Source of the DNA: Seongchinamella unica
Lineage (GTDB): Bacteria > Pseudomonadota > Gammaproteobacteria > Pseudomonadales > Halieaceae
DNA: 64,000 bases
Assembly: GCF_004354085.1 (NCBI RefSeq)
Contig: NZ_SMSE01000003.1
Span: 505,231-569,230 of the forward strand
Direction: 5' to 3'
The notes beneath the pieces are model-generated. The model had not been told where the DNA came from. It saw only the letters and a list, made by a program, of their open reading frames with translations, and ran no database searches. Position 1 is the first letter of the stretch. Each line of letters begins with the position of its first letter. The translations under genes and the position numbers were made by a program. Below are positions 33,888-43,001 of the stretch, piece after piece.

Positions 33888-35330
33888 TCAAAATTCAAAC
33901 TTGGCCATAAACTGCATACGGGCGGCGTCGCCGGCAGCGTCATTCTGCAGCCGGGTTTTACCCCACATCAGCTCGGCGCCGGTGGAAATATGTTTGGCCG
34001 GCCGCCAGACCAGGTTGAGGTGAGCGATACCCCCGCGTTTCAGCGACTCGGGATCGCGGGTGTCCGGCGTATCCAGCCAGCCATAGGCAAAGGACGCGTT
34101 GGAAGACAGGGTAGAGGTCCAGTCATAGCCGCCGCCCAACACGACGGCGAGCGCGGGAATGGTATCGAGCTTGCCATCCGGGCCCAGCACCGCATTGGCG
34201 CCGGTACCGGCGAAGGCCATGATATTCTCCCCTGCGCCGTCGGTGTAGGTGGCATTCCAGGTAACGAAAGTGCGGCTACCAATATTCTGCCGCCCCCCCA
34301 CGATCAGTGCATATTGCAGCGCACTGTCCGACGGTCCCGCTGAGCCGCCATCCCAATTGAGTTCCGAGGCACTGGCGCCCAGCAACAGCAGCCCGCTGTC
34401 CCAGTGGTAGTCGGCGCGAGCGGCCAGTACCGGCATTTTCTTGGTCGCTTTACCGGGCAGGTCAAAGGCGTTCTCGATTCCCAGGAACGGCATGTCCTCC
34501 ACCGCGAGGGACATCTTCCACTGGTCGTTCAACTCGGTTTGGTAGCGCACCTGCGCCGCCCGGCCGCCAAATAGGGCGTCACCGGCGGCGAAGTCAATCA
34601 TGAATGGCAGTGACTCCAGGAAGGACAGCGTGGTCCAGGTTTTACCGATAATGTAGTCGCCCGCCGACACGTAGGCGTGCCGCAGCCGGAACTGCTCACC
34701 GTCGGAAAAGAAGTCGCCCTCGATAAAGCCGCGCAGCGGCACGGAACCGGGAACGACACGACGTACGTCCAGGTTAAAGCGGGTCTCCTTGGCGAAAAAG
34801 TCGGTGTAGCCGTCATCGCCGTAATCCGCCTGGCCCCGAGCAGGAATGGTGCGCATCAGGAACTGGGTCGGGTCGCGGGTACCGTCGAAGTCCGCCACGA
34901 AATCGGTCTTGATATAGCCGCCGACCTTCATCCGCAAATCCGTGCCGAACATCGGCCAGGACCCCGGAAAATCGTTGGAAAGCAGGGCATCCCGGGTCAG
35001 CAGTTGGTGGCTCTCCTTGATATCCCCGTCCGCAATCGCCTGGGTGACGACATTGCTGGCAACGACCTCGGCAGGGTCGGCAGGCGGTGCATCAGTGGCC
35101 GCTTGCGCGACCTGGGGCTGTTCGGCTTCTGGCAGCACGGGTGCGGGTTGCACCACCGCTGCGGCGCCACCCTCGAGCCGCCGCAGTCGCTCCTCGAGCG
35201 CCTGCACCTGTCGCTCAAGCAGACGAATTTTCTCGTTGGCAACCGCGTCGTCATGGGCGGCGACCTGAAATGGTAACGCCACCAATAGCGCCGCCATTGC
35301 GGCCCTGTTGAATCGCCCGTTTGTCCCCAT
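33888..35330 (-). CDS. DcaP-like trimeric porin (copy 2)
   Basis: 480 residues from the ATG at 35330 (GGGAAAG 6-7 bp upstream). Signal peptide, a short coiled coil (RLLERQVQALEERLRRLEGG), a Pro/Ala-rich linker, then MKVGGYIKTDFVADFDGTRD and about 14-18 barrel strands ending RMQFMAKFEF with a C-terminal Phe. It is a diverged homologue of the next gene and probably forms an operon with it. Unlike copy 1, its coiled coil is heptad-like with Leu rather than Met. Confidence 0.82.
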   Translation of the reverse strand: MGTNGRFNRAAMAALLVALPFQVAAHDDAVANEKIRLLERQVQALEERLRRLEGGAAAVVQPAPVLPEAEQPQVAQAATDAPPADPAEVVASNVVTQAIADGDIKESHQLLTRDALLSNDFPGSWPMFGTDLRMKVGGYIKTDFVADFDGTRDPTQFLMRTIPARGQADYGDDGYTDFFAKETRFNLDVRRVVPGSVPLRGFIEGDFFSDGEQFRLRHAYVSAGDYIIGKTWTTLSFLESLPFMIDFAAGDALFGGRAAQVRYQTELNDQWKMSLAVEDMPFLGIENAFDLPGKATKKMPVLAARADYHWDSGLLLLGASASELNWDGGSAGPSDSALQYALIVGGRQNIGSRTFVTWNATYTDGAGENIMAFAGTGANAVLGPDGKLDTIPALAVVLGGGYDWTSTLSSNASFAYGWLDTPDTRDPESLKRGGIAHLNLVWRPAKHISTGAELMWGKTRLQNDAAGDAARMQFMAKFEF

Positions 35331-35669
35331 CAATCTTTCCCTGTTGTCTTGAACCCGCCCTCCAAAGGAGTCTAGCTGAAGTTTGGCAAGGTGGCAGAAA
35401 AAATTCGGGCTACCGCCCGATTTCGGCCATACCCGCTGTCAGGCTCGATGACATCGGCTGCCGTCAAGCCGGCGAAGCATGCCGCTGGCCTGTTGGAACA
35501 GTCGATGTCACTGCGGGAAACTTGTTAGTAATCAACTCCCGTTGACCGGCAAGCCTGGTCCAGGAGGGGACCAACAGCGCGACCCGTATCGACCTGACCG
35601 GAGGCTAACGAATAAGTGTGACAAAACTGTGACAACAGCCTCCGGCAGGGAATTTTGCTGCCCTGAGCG
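35331..35669. other. 339-bp intergenic region with a 9-bp inverted repeat
   Basis: CCGGAGGCT (35598-35606) and AGCCTCCGG (35637-35645) form a perfect inverted repeat around a loop containing TGTGACAAAACTGTGACAAC. It lies just downstream of the NhaP-type antiporter stop and may serve as a terminator or regulatory stem. The rest should hold the promoter of the porin genes. No gene is visible. Confidence 0.6.
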
Positions 35670-36866
35670 CTACTTGCCGCCCTTTTTCGACGCGCTCGTC
35701 AGCACCTTGATCAGCGAGTTGGCGGTAGTGCAGTGCAGTACCACACTCAACAGTACGGTACAGATCACCGCCACCACCACCGTATCGCCCCCGGGCAGGT
35801 CGGTGTCGAATACGATCATCGCAAAGACAATACTGGCGAGGCCGCGGGGGCCAAACCAGCCCATGAACAGTTTTTCCGCGGGCTTGAGCCGGGTACCGAC
35901 CAGGGCGATGGCAACCGGCAGCATGCGGATGACCGTGAGACTGAGCAGGGCATACAGCACCACCTGCCAGCTGATAGACCCAAGGGCAGGCCCGACGACC
36001 GCCGCTCCGAATATGGTCCAGGTCACCATGGCGAGGAAATCGCCGGTGGCATCCGCCGCCTCCAGCATCTGCTTCCTGTGGCCCTTCGCCATCATGCCGA
36101 AGAACATGCCGCCGGCGAAGGCGGCAATAAAGCCGCTGCCACCGACCCGCTGCGCGGTCGAGAAGCAAACCAGCGCCAGGGACACCATGACCAGCTGGCG
36201 GTAGGTTCCATCGATCCATCCCCTGGCACTGGCCAGGCGTAAAAACCTGGCTGCCAGGAATGCTATACCAAGCCCGCAGGCGACCCCGAGACCGATCTCC
36301 CTGAGCATCAGGGTCAGGAATCCGCCCTCTTCCTCCGCGCCCTGGGCCAGCGCCAGAAAGGCCAGCAGCACCGGCACACAGATGCCGTCATTGAGTCCGC
36401 TTTCCACGTTCAGGCCCTGCCGTATCGGGCCCGGCACCTGGGGATCGGAAACCACCGCCTTGCCCAGGGCGGCGTCGGTGGGCGCCAGCATGGTCGCCAG
36501 GATGGCAATTTCCAGCAGCGTCAGCCCATCCAGCAGGACTATCCCGACGCCGACGCCCAGCAGAATGGTCAGCGGCAGGCCAATCAACAGCAGTCGCTCC
36601 GGCAGGCCGATATTGCGCTTGAGCACGCCGACCTCGGTGCCGGCCGCGTCGGAGAACAGCACCACTGCCAGGGTCACCTCGACAATCACCCGGATACTCT
36701 CGGCCTTGAGGTCGAAGTGAATCAGGCCCAGACCACTGACACCCAACAACAGGCCGAATGCGGTATATACCAGGGCGCCATTCACCGGCTTGCGTTCAAC
36801 CCAGGCGCTGGTCACGCTGTAAACGAACACGAGCAGGCACAACAGCCCGATAGTCTGATAGATCAT
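35670..36866 (-). CDS. NhaP-type cation:proton antiporter
   Basis: 398 residues, about 12 membrane helices of the CPA1/NhaP type. The core motif APTDAALGKAVV and the NVESGLNDG segment with the paired acidic residues match Na+(K+)/H+ exchangers; GFIAAFAGGMFFG and GWFGPRGLASIVFAM are also diagnostic. There is no C-terminal TrkA-C extension. It exchanges Na+ or K+ for protons across the inner membrane. It is one of two antiporter systems in this region, with the Mrp operon 4 kb away. Confidence 0.9.
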   Translation of the reverse strand: MIYQTIGLLCLLVFVYSVTSAWVERKPVNGALVYTAFGLLLGVSGLGLIHFDLKAESIRVIVEVTLAVVLFSDAAGTEVGVLKRNIGLPERLLLIGLPLTILLGVGVGIVLLDGLTLLEIAILATMLAPTDAALGKAVVSDPQVPGPIRQGLNVESGLNDGICVPVLLAFLALAQGAEEEGGFLTLMLREIGLGVACGLGIAFLAARFLRLASARGWIDGTYRQLVMVSLALVCFSTAQRVGGSGFIAAFAGGMFFGMMAKGHRKQMLEAADATGDFLAMVTWTIFGAAVVGPALGSISWQVVLYALLSLTVIRMLPVAIALVGTRLKPAEKLFMGWFGPRGLASIVFAMIVFDTDLPGGDTVVVAVICTVLLSVVLHCTTANSLIKVLTSASKKGGK

Positions 36867-36906
36867 GTCAGCTTTGCCCGTCGCGCCCCTGCCTGTCCAT
36901 GCGGTT

Positions 36907-37043
36907 TATATTTGGGGTCAGAGTATATTTGGGGTCAGAGTAAAAACTCTTCAGCGGACCACGGCAAATCCCGTTACCCGAATGAGTTTTTACTCTGACC
37001 CCAAATATACTCTGACCCCAAATATACTCTGAACCCAAATATA
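36907..37043. repeat. Inverted-repeat element built of TATATTTGGGGTCAGAG units
   Basis: The left arm (36907-36950) has two direct units of TATATTTGGGGTCAGAG then TAAAAACT. The right arm (36984-37043) has AGTTTTTA then three units of the complement, the last with one change (AACCC for GACCC). The 33-bp centre is unrelated. The element fills the space between the antiporter start and the next gene stop. The arrangement resembles REPIN or MITE-like miniature elements; no transposase is nearby. Confidence 0.88.
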
Positions 37044-37811
37044 TCAGGACACTACCATAATCTGCCCGCCGGCCGCTTCCAGGGCCGCGCTCAGGATGTC
37101 CGGCGGGATATTTGCCAGCCGCTGGCGACCGAGGATCAGCAGGTCGTAGGGCGACCGGCGAATCAGGTTTGCCAGACTGGCGGCATCCGTGGGCGCACCG
37201 GACTGCACGTGACAGCGGGCGCGCCCCAGTAACAGCGGTGCACAGGTCTCCATGTTCGGCCTGCCCGGGTAAAGGGCGTAAACACTAGCGACCAGGCCCG
37301 CTTCCTCCAGGGCGAGGGCGGTCGTCACCAGTCGCCGATCGAGCTCGTCATTGCCCATCAGCAACCCCAGCCGTGCAATCACCCTGCTGTTGACCGCGCT
37401 GCGGGCGTCAGTAAACTGCCAGCGCCGCCGCGGCAGCATGAAAATGTCCTGCTCGCCAGCTCGCGCCAGTGCCGCGTTCCAGCGCTCGCCGCAATCCTCC
37501 TCGAAACTCAGCTCGATGCGCGCCTGTCGGGCCAGGGCCAGCAGCCGGCGACGGATGTCTGCCGCAACCTGGCCGTGGTGCCGACTCAGGTGATCCCGCT
37601 CCAGGCTGCGCTCAACGCCGGAGCCCAGCAGGATTTCGGTGGTGAACGGCAGCTCCGCCACCCGCTGCAGGCGCGGGTTTTCCAGGATCAGGCCCAGCAG
37701 CCGGCGGTCCAGTTGCTGGGCAATATGCACCAGCAACTCCAGGGTGGCGGAATTCACGCCCTGGTTGTCGATGGGTACCAGCAGGGTGGTCCGGGTCTGG
37801 TTATCGTTCAT
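37044..37811 (-). CDS. Universal-stress-like protein coupled to Lon-family protease
   Basis: 255 residues from the ATG at 37811. The start TTLLVPIDNQGVNSATLELLVHIAQQLDRRLLGLILE resembles the first strand and helix of universal stress proteins, and the C-terminal half has a second similar turn ending in YDLLILGRQRLANIP..GGQIMVVS. The ATP-binding GxxG(9)GS motif is not clear. Its start lies within the last 11 bp of the Lon-family gene, so translation is probably coupled. The family call is tentative. Confidence 0.65.
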   Translation of the reverse strand: MNDNQTRTTLLVPIDNQGVNSATLELLVHIAQQLDRRLLGLILENPRLQRVAELPFTTEILLGSGVERSLERDHLSRHHGQVAADIRRRLLALARQARIELSFEEDCGERWNAALARAGEQDIFMLPRRRWQFTDARSAVNSRVIARLGLLMGNDELDRRLVTTALALEEAGLVASVYALYPGRPNMETCAPLLLGRARCHVQSGAPTDAASLANLIRRSPYDLLILGRQRLANIPPDILSAALEAAGGQIMVVS

Positions 37812-40212
37812 CGTCCCTGTCCGCATACTTGCCCGCCAGTTTGCGTGCGAGTTCCTGCAGGGCCTCGACACGGGCATCGACCCGGGCGTCAATGGAGGCG
37901 GTCGTGGAACCGGTCAGTATCTGCAACGCGAGGTCGATGTCATCCACCGGGTAAATATGGAAACTGCCCGCAGCCACCGCGTCGATAACGTCCTGGCGCA
38001 GCATCAGGTGTACCCTGTTGGCAGCGGGCATGACCACGCCCTGGCTGCCGGTCAGGCCACGGGCCTTGCAGATATCGAAGAAGCCCTCGATCTTGTCGTT
38101 GATACCACCGATGGCCTGCACCTGCCCATGCTGGTTCAGGGAGCCGGTGACGGCGAGATCCTGCCGCACCGGGATGTCGGCAATGGCCGATACCAGGGCA
38201 ACAAACTCCGCCACCGAGGCACTGTCGCCCTCGATACCACCGTAGGACTGCTCAAAAGCCAGGGTCGCCGCCAGCGGCAGGGGGCGCTCACGGGCATAGC
38301 GGTTGGCCAGCAGGGCCGAGATGATCATCACCGCTTTGGAATGAATCTGGCCCCCGAGGTCCACCTCGCGTTCAATATCCAGCACCTTGCCATTGCCCAG
38401 CCGCGCGGTGGCGGTAATCCTCGCCGGCCGGCCGAAGGAATAGTCGCCCAGCAGGTACACGGTCAGGCCGTTGACCTGGCCCACGGCAGTGCCCTCGGTG
38501 GAGACCAGCATGATTTCCCGCAGGATGCCCTCGTGGGACTTTTCCCGGAACTGGTCCATCCGGTGCCTTGCCGCGGCCACACTGTCATCGATGATGGCGG
38601 CGGTAATAATCTCCGCTTTGTTGCGGCGCGCCTGGTAATCGGCCTCCGCCAGCAGGTTGGCCAGGTGCTGGCGGTGCAGGCTCAGCCGTTCGCCGTCTTC
38701 CAGCCGGCGGGCCGCCTGCTCGATGACCCGGGCCACGCCGCTGCGGTCCAGTGGCAGCAGCCCGTTGCGCTGCTGCAGGTTGCGGATCATGCGCGCGAAC
38801 AGCGCGGTACTCTCGGAGGTGCGCGAAATATCTTCGGACATATCCGCCGCCACCTTGAACAGGCTGGCGAATTCCGAATCATAGTGCTGCAACAGATAGT
38901 AGAGATAGCGATCCCCGGTAAGCACCACCTTGACGTCCAGGGGGATGGGCTCGGGCTCCAACTGCACGGTGCTGACAAAGCTGAAGAACTGGTCCAGCGA
39001 CTGGATACGCAACTCACCGGACTTCAGCGCCCGCTTCAGTGCCAGCCAGGCGTAGGGGCTGGTCAGCACCTTGTCCGCCTCCAGCACCAGGTAGCCCCCA
39101 TTGGCACGGTGCAGGGCGCCCGGTTTCACCAGGGTGAAGTCGGTGACCAGGGTGCCCATTTGCGACACATGCTCGGCCCTGCCCACCAGGTTGGCAAAGG
39201 TGGGGCTGTCCTCGTAGATGACTGGGGCCGCAGTCAGCTCGCGGTTGTCCACCAGCACGTTGACGCTGTACTGGGGATATTCCCGCACCCGCTGTTTCAC
39301 ATTTTCCGGAATGGCCGACTCCACCCGCAGTTCGGTAAAGGACTCGGCCTCCTCGATCACGTTGGCATGCACCGCTTCCAGGTAAGCCAGCACCGCGGGA
39401 AAGTCCCGGTACTTCTCTTTCAGCTGGCCGAAGACCGGGTCGATCGCCCGCTGGCTGAATTCCTGGTTGAGGGCCTTGAACTGTTCCCGGCTTTCCATCT
39501 TCCAGCCGGGCAACTGGCGCACGACGGTCTTGAGTTCTTCCTTGAGTTCATCGATGAAGTCCAGGGTGACCTTTTTCTCCTCCTCCGGCAGAGCCTCAAA
39601 GTCCTGGGGAGAAATGATCTCGCCGTCCTTGGTGGGCGCCAGGGTATAACCGCTGGGGGTCTGTATCATGGTCACGTTGTGTTCACCGGCCTTTTCGGCC
39701 AGCGACTGGAATGCGGCTTTCTCCCGCTCCTGGTACTCCTCGCCCAGGGCCTGCACCTGGGCCTGGTATTCGTCACTCTGGAAAGTGGCGGGCATGATCG
39801 CCAGCAGGGTTTCCACCGCCGCTGCCATGTCCCTGCGCAGTTCACTGCCGCGGCCGGGCGGCAGGCTCAGGGCAATCGGCTGGTCCGGCCGCTCGAAATT
39901 ATTGACATAGCACCAGTCCGCGAGCTCACCGCGACCGGCCCGTTCATCGCTTGCCAGCACGGTCTCCAGCAGCTCGCGCTTGCCAACCCCGGTGCTACCG
40001 AGGAGAAAGACGTTGAAGCCCTCGTGGCCTATCTCCAGACCGAACTCCAGCGCTTCCACGGCCCGGTCCTGGCCGAAGTGATCGGCCAGGGGCTCCAGTT
40101 CTTCCAGCGAGTCGAATGCCAGCTGCTGCGGATCACAGGGGTGGTAGAGCCCTGAAGCAGGCAAGGGTTCGACGTCGGCAGCGGGGGCCAGAGCCGGCAA
40201 TTCGTCAGTCAT
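37801..40212 (-). CDS. Lon-family ATP-dependent protease (LonB/YcbZ type)
   Basis: 803 residues from the ATG at 40212 (GAGG upstream). It lacks the LonA N-terminal domain. An AAA+ region has Walker A LLGSTGVGKRELL and a long helical insertion between the motifs (about residues 150-300). The C-terminal Lon protease domain shows GGIEGDSASVAEFVAL with the catalytic Ser and NDKIEGFFDICK with the catalytic Lys. This is the architecture of the YcbZ-like Lon proteins. It should degrade or remodel proteins in the cytoplasm; the coupled stress-like gene may be an adaptor. Confidence 0.92.
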   Translation of the reverse strand: MTDELPALAPAADVEPLPASGLYHPCDPQQLAFDSLEELEPLADHFGQDRAVEALEFGLEIGHEGFNVFLLGSTGVGKRELLETVLASDERAGRGELADWCYVNNFERPDQPIALSLPPGRGSELRRDMAAAVETLLAIMPATFQSDEYQAQVQALGEEYQEREKAAFQSLAEKAGEHNVTMIQTPSGYTLAPTKDGEIISPQDFEALPEEEKKVTLDFIDELKEELKTVVRQLPGWKMESREQFKALNQEFSQRAIDPVFGQLKEKYRDFPAVLAYLEAVHANVIEEAESFTELRVESAIPENVKQRVREYPQYSVNVLVDNRELTAAPVIYEDSPTFANLVGRAEHVSQMGTLVTDFTLVKPGALHRANGGYLVLEADKVLTSPYAWLALKRALKSGELRIQSLDQFFSFVSTVQLEPEPIPLDVKVVLTGDRYLYYLLQHYDSEFASLFKVAADMSEDISRTSESTALFARMIRNLQQRNGLLPLDRSGVARVIEQAARRLEDGERLSLHRQHLANLLAEADYQARRNKAEIITAAIIDDSVAAARHRMDQFREKSHEGILREIMLVSTEGTAVGQVNGLTVYLLGDYSFGRPARITATARLGNGKVLDIEREVDLGGQIHSKAVMIISALLANRYARERPLPLAATLAFEQSYGGIEGDSASVAEFVALVSAIADIPVRQDLAVTGSLNQHGQVQAIGGINDKIEGFFDICKARGLTGSQGVVMPAANRVHLMLRQDVIDAVAAGSFHIYPVDDIDLALQILTGSTTASIDARVDARVEALQELARKLAGKYADRDDER

Positions 40213-40457
40213 CAACAGGGGTCCTCGGTCATCACTCGGCAATAGCTTAGTCCAAACACTGGCTGCGCACCCTTAAGCTGGATCAAGGTTTCAGTGGCTA
40301 CGCGCCGCCGGATACCGAAACCCTGCAATGTTCCGACCAGGCAATAACCCGATTTTTTCAGGGGTTTTGAATAACGCCAGCCGCTTATTTAAATCACGGC
40401 ACTTTCCTCTATACTACCCCTCTTACTCTTTCAGGCCTGGAGCCGGCACGAATCGAT

Positions 40458-40934
40458 ATGTTGAGACTGTTGCGTAATCATCCGACCGCCTGCGTGCTGT
40501 TGCTGGCTGTGCACTGGGCTCCGCAAAGCCAGGCAATAGAGCTGCTGACCATTCACGAGCTGGTGTCTCACTGCGTACACCTGGAAAAAGACCCGGAGGG
40601 GGTCGATGGCCAGTACTGCATCCGTTACATCCAGGGCTTTATCGACGGCGCAGTCGAGACCGACGACCGCATTCTGCAGGACATGGAACTGGGTGAGGGT
40701 AATCTGGACGCGCTGACCGAGCGGGCCCTGCGCACCCGCATGCTTGGCTGGGGTAACGACTACCAGCCCGGGAGCCTGGCCGGATTTTGCCTCGACGACC
40801 CCGTGCCGCTGCGCGAGGTTGTGGATACCGTGGTCGCCGACCTCATCACCAGGGATATCGGTGACCTCTCCGGCTCCCCGGCCCGGGTCACCGTAGAGGA
40901 CTCATTGCGCGACCACTACCCCTGCGACGAGTAA
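40458..40934 (+). CDS. Exported Rap1a/Tai-like domain protein
   Basis: 158 residues with a signal peptide ending PQSQA. The core YCIRYIQGFIDGAVETD matches the CxxYxxGxxD pattern of the Rap1a/Tai fold, and four cysteines could form two disulfides. Rap1a/Tai proteins are immunity proteins against type VI amidase effectors, but many stand-alone homologues have no effector partner, as here. It lies 4 bp before the Mrp operon and may share its promoter. Function unknown. Confidence 0.65.
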   Translation: MLRLLRNHPTACVLLLAVHWAPQSQAIELLTIHELVSHCVHLEKDPEGVDGQYCIRYIQGFIDGAVETDDRILQDMELGEGNLDALTERALRTRMLGWGNDYQPGSLAGFCLDDPVPLREVVDTVVADLITRDIGDLSGSPARVTVEDSLRDHYPCDE

Positions 40935-40938
40935 GACT

Positions 40939-41433
40939 GTGAGCACACCGTACACCGCCAAACCGCTGCAACTTGCGGCTCTACTACTGATTCTGATGAT
41001 CAGCTGGCTGCTGTGGTCCGGCCTCTTCAAGCCCCTGTTGATCGGCCTGGGGCTGTTCTCCTGCCTGCTCAGCCTGTGGCTGGCCAAGCGCATGGGGTTC
41101 TTCCGCCACGCCATGCCACTGCAGGCAATGCTGCGCCTGCCGGCACTGTGGTGGTGGGTATTAAAGGAAGTGGTCAAATCCAGCCTGGAAGTGACGCGGG
41201 TGATACTGACGCCCTCCCTGCCGATACAGCCCGGCCTGGTAGAGCTCACCAGCAGCGAAAAAACCGATACCGGCAAGGTGATCCTGGGCAACTCCATCAC
41301 CCTGTCACCGGGCACGGTCACCATTGACATGGATGAAGACCAACTGCTGGTGCACTGCCTCACCCGTGACAGTGCGGCGGGCCTGCGCAGCGGCGAGGCG
41401 GAACGGCGGATCGCTCGGCTGGGGCTGGACTGA
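40939..41433 (+). CDS. mnhE: Mrp antiporter subunit E
   Basis: 164 residues from a GTG start. Two N-terminal helices and the KEVVKSSLEVTRVILTP and GKVILGNSITLSPGTVTIDMDED segments are diagnostic of MnhE/MrpE, the MbhA equivalent. It begins the antiporter operon, which continues through eight more tightly packed genes. Mrp complexes exchange Na+ for H+ and need all subunits. Confidence 0.93.
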   Translation: MSTPYTAKPLQLAALLLILMISWLLWSGLFKPLLIGLGLFSCLLSLWLAKRMGFFRHAMPLQAMLRLPALWWWVLKEVVKSSLEVTRVILTPSLPIQPGLVELTSSEKTDTGKVILGNSITLSPGTVTIDMDEDQLLVHCLTRDSAAGLRSGEAERRIARLGLD

Positions 41434-41435
41434 CC

Positions 41436-41711
41436 ATGTATATTGCTGTCTCCCTGGCCATCCTGGTGACCATGATTCTCGCCCTGGTGCGGGCCCTGCG
41501 CGGCCCCACCGTTTATGACCGGGTGCTGGCGGTCAACATGTTCGGCACCAAGACCGCCCTGCTGCTGGCGGTGATCGCCTTTCTCTTCGATCGCCCGGAC
41601 TTTCTCGACCTGGCTCTGGCCTACGCGCTGATCAACCTGGTGGGCGTACTGGCAGTGCTGGAATTCATCCAGACCAAGCCGCGCAAGATCGGGGCCGCAG
41701 ACCATGATTGA
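41436..41711 (+). CDS. mnhF: Mrp antiporter subunit F
   Basis: 91 residues, three helices. RALRGPTVYDRVLAVNMFGTKTALLLAV is the MnhF signature. Two bases separate it from mnhE and its end overlaps mnhG by 8 bp. Confidence 0.93.
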   Translation: MYIAVSLAILVTMILALVRALRGPTVYDRVLAVNMFGTKTALLLAVIAFLFDRPDFLDLALAYALINLVGVLAVLEFIQTKPRKIGAADHD

Positions 41712-42027
41712 CACGATACTGAACGTGCTCAGCTGGATCCTGCTCTGCTCGGGCGGCTTCTTTGTGCTGGCAGGCGGCATCGGCGCCCTGCGCCTGCCCG
41801 AGTTTTATACCCGGCTGCACGCCGCCAGCCTGACTGAAACCATGGCAACCATCCTGATCTTTTCCGGTATGGTGCTGCAGGCGGGCCTGTCGCTGGCCTC
41901 GGTCAAGCTGGTGGCCATCATGCTGTTCCTGCTGCTCACCGCGCCCACTGCCAGCTATGCGCTGGCCAACGCTGCACTGCAGTCCGGCCTGCGCCCGGAG
42001 TCCGAGGGCGAGGAACACCAGGCATGA
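41704..42027 (+). CDS. mnhG: Mrp antiporter subunit G
   Basis: 107 residues, three helices. GALRLPEFYTRLHAASLTETMATILI is the MnhG signature. Overlaps both neighbours (8 and 4 bp), so translation is coupled. Confidence 0.93.
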   Translation: MIDTILNVLSWILLCSGGFFVLAGGIGALRLPEFYTRLHAASLTETMATILIFSGMVLQAGLSLASVKLVAIMLFLLLTAPTASYALANAALQSGLRPESEGEEHQA

Positions 42028-43001
42028 TTATCGTGTTCGCCCTGTTCCTGCTGTCCCTGCTGGTGATCACCGCGCTGGCCATTGTGCGCACCGAGAACCT
42101 GTTCGTGGCGGTGATGCTGACCTCGATTTTCAGCCTGTTGATGGCCGCCAACTTCTTTATCCTCGATGCCGCTGATGTGGCACTCACGGAAGCGGCGGTG
42201 GGCGCCGGCATTACCACGGTCATTTTTCTCTCTGCCCTGGCCCTGACCACAGAGCAGGAGAAAGCCGTGCACACTGGCCGGCGGCTGGCCGCGGTGGTGG
42301 TGGCGGTGCTGGCGACGCTGATCATCTACGCCACCTTTGACAAGCCCCGACTCGGCGACCCGGATGCGCCGGTGCACCAGCACCTGGCCCCCTGGTACCT
42401 GGAAAACACCCCGGTATTGATGGACTTCCCCAACGTGGTCACCGCGGTACTGGGCAGCTTTCGCGGCTACGACACGCTGGGTGAGGTCTTCGTGGTCTTC
42501 GCCGCCTGTATCGGCGTGCAGTTCATTCTCGGTATACGTCCGCCCGAGGGCAGCCGTTACGACCCCTGGGCCTCCGGGCTGCGCCATCACCTCATACCCC
42601 AGGTGGTGGGCCGCCTGCTCATTCCCTTTATTGTGCTGTTCGGGCTCTACGTGCAGTTTCACGGTGAATACGGCCCGGGGGGCGGGTTCCAGGCCGGGGC
42701 ACTGATCGCCTCCGGCGTCATCCTCTATGCCCTGCTGGAAGGCGAGGCCGCGGCGCTGAGGGCAGTGCCAAAGCCGGTACTCATGGGGCTGGTCATCGGC
42801 GGTGCCAGCCTGTACGGCGGGGTCGGCCTGCTGTGCATTCTGCTGGGGGGCAACTTCCTCGACTACTCGGTGCTGTCGTCCAACGCGGTCAGTGGCCAAC
42901 AGTTGGGAATACTGCTGATTGAAGCCGGGGTCGGCATGGCCGTCTGCGGCGCCCTGCTCAGCATTTTCCACGCATTTGCCGAGAGGCCGATGCGCTCATG
43001 A
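42024..43001 (+). CDS. mnhB: Fused MrpA-C-terminal (DUF4040) and MrpB subunit
   Basis: 325 residues. Residues 1-75 form a DUF4040 domain, the equivalent of MbhD and of the MrpA tail, with the AALTEAAVGAGITT-type motif (here ADVALTEAAVGAGI). Residues 85-150 resemble MbhE. From about 150 on, VGRLLIPFIVLFGLYVQFHGEYGPGGGFQAGALIASG is MnhB. In standard Mrp operons the first part belongs to the large MrpA protein; here it is joined to MrpB and the antiporter part of MrpA is absent. Overlaps mnhG and mnhC by 4 bp each. Confidence 0.9.
   Translation: MIIVFALFLLSLLVITALAIVRTENLFVAVMLTSIFSLLMAANFFILDAADVALTEAAVGAGITTVIFLSALALTTEQEKAVHTGRRLAAVVVAVLATLIIYATFDKPRLGDPDAPVHQHLAPWYLENTPVLMDFPNVVTAVLGSFRGYDTLGEVFVVFAACIGVQFILGIRPPEGSRYDPWASGLRHHLIPQVVGRLLIPFIVLFGLYVQFHGEYGPGGGFQAGALIASGVILYALLEGEAAALRAVPKPVLMGLVIGGASLYGGVGLLCILLGGNFLDYSVLSSNAVSGQQLGILLIEAGVGMAVCGALLSIFHAFAERPMRS

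Noticed and set aside
37639-40155. 838-codon open frame opposite the Lon-family gene
   Set aside because: Antisense to a protease with intact catalytic motifs; Gly/His/Val-rich and unlike any protein. GC bias alone keeps it open.
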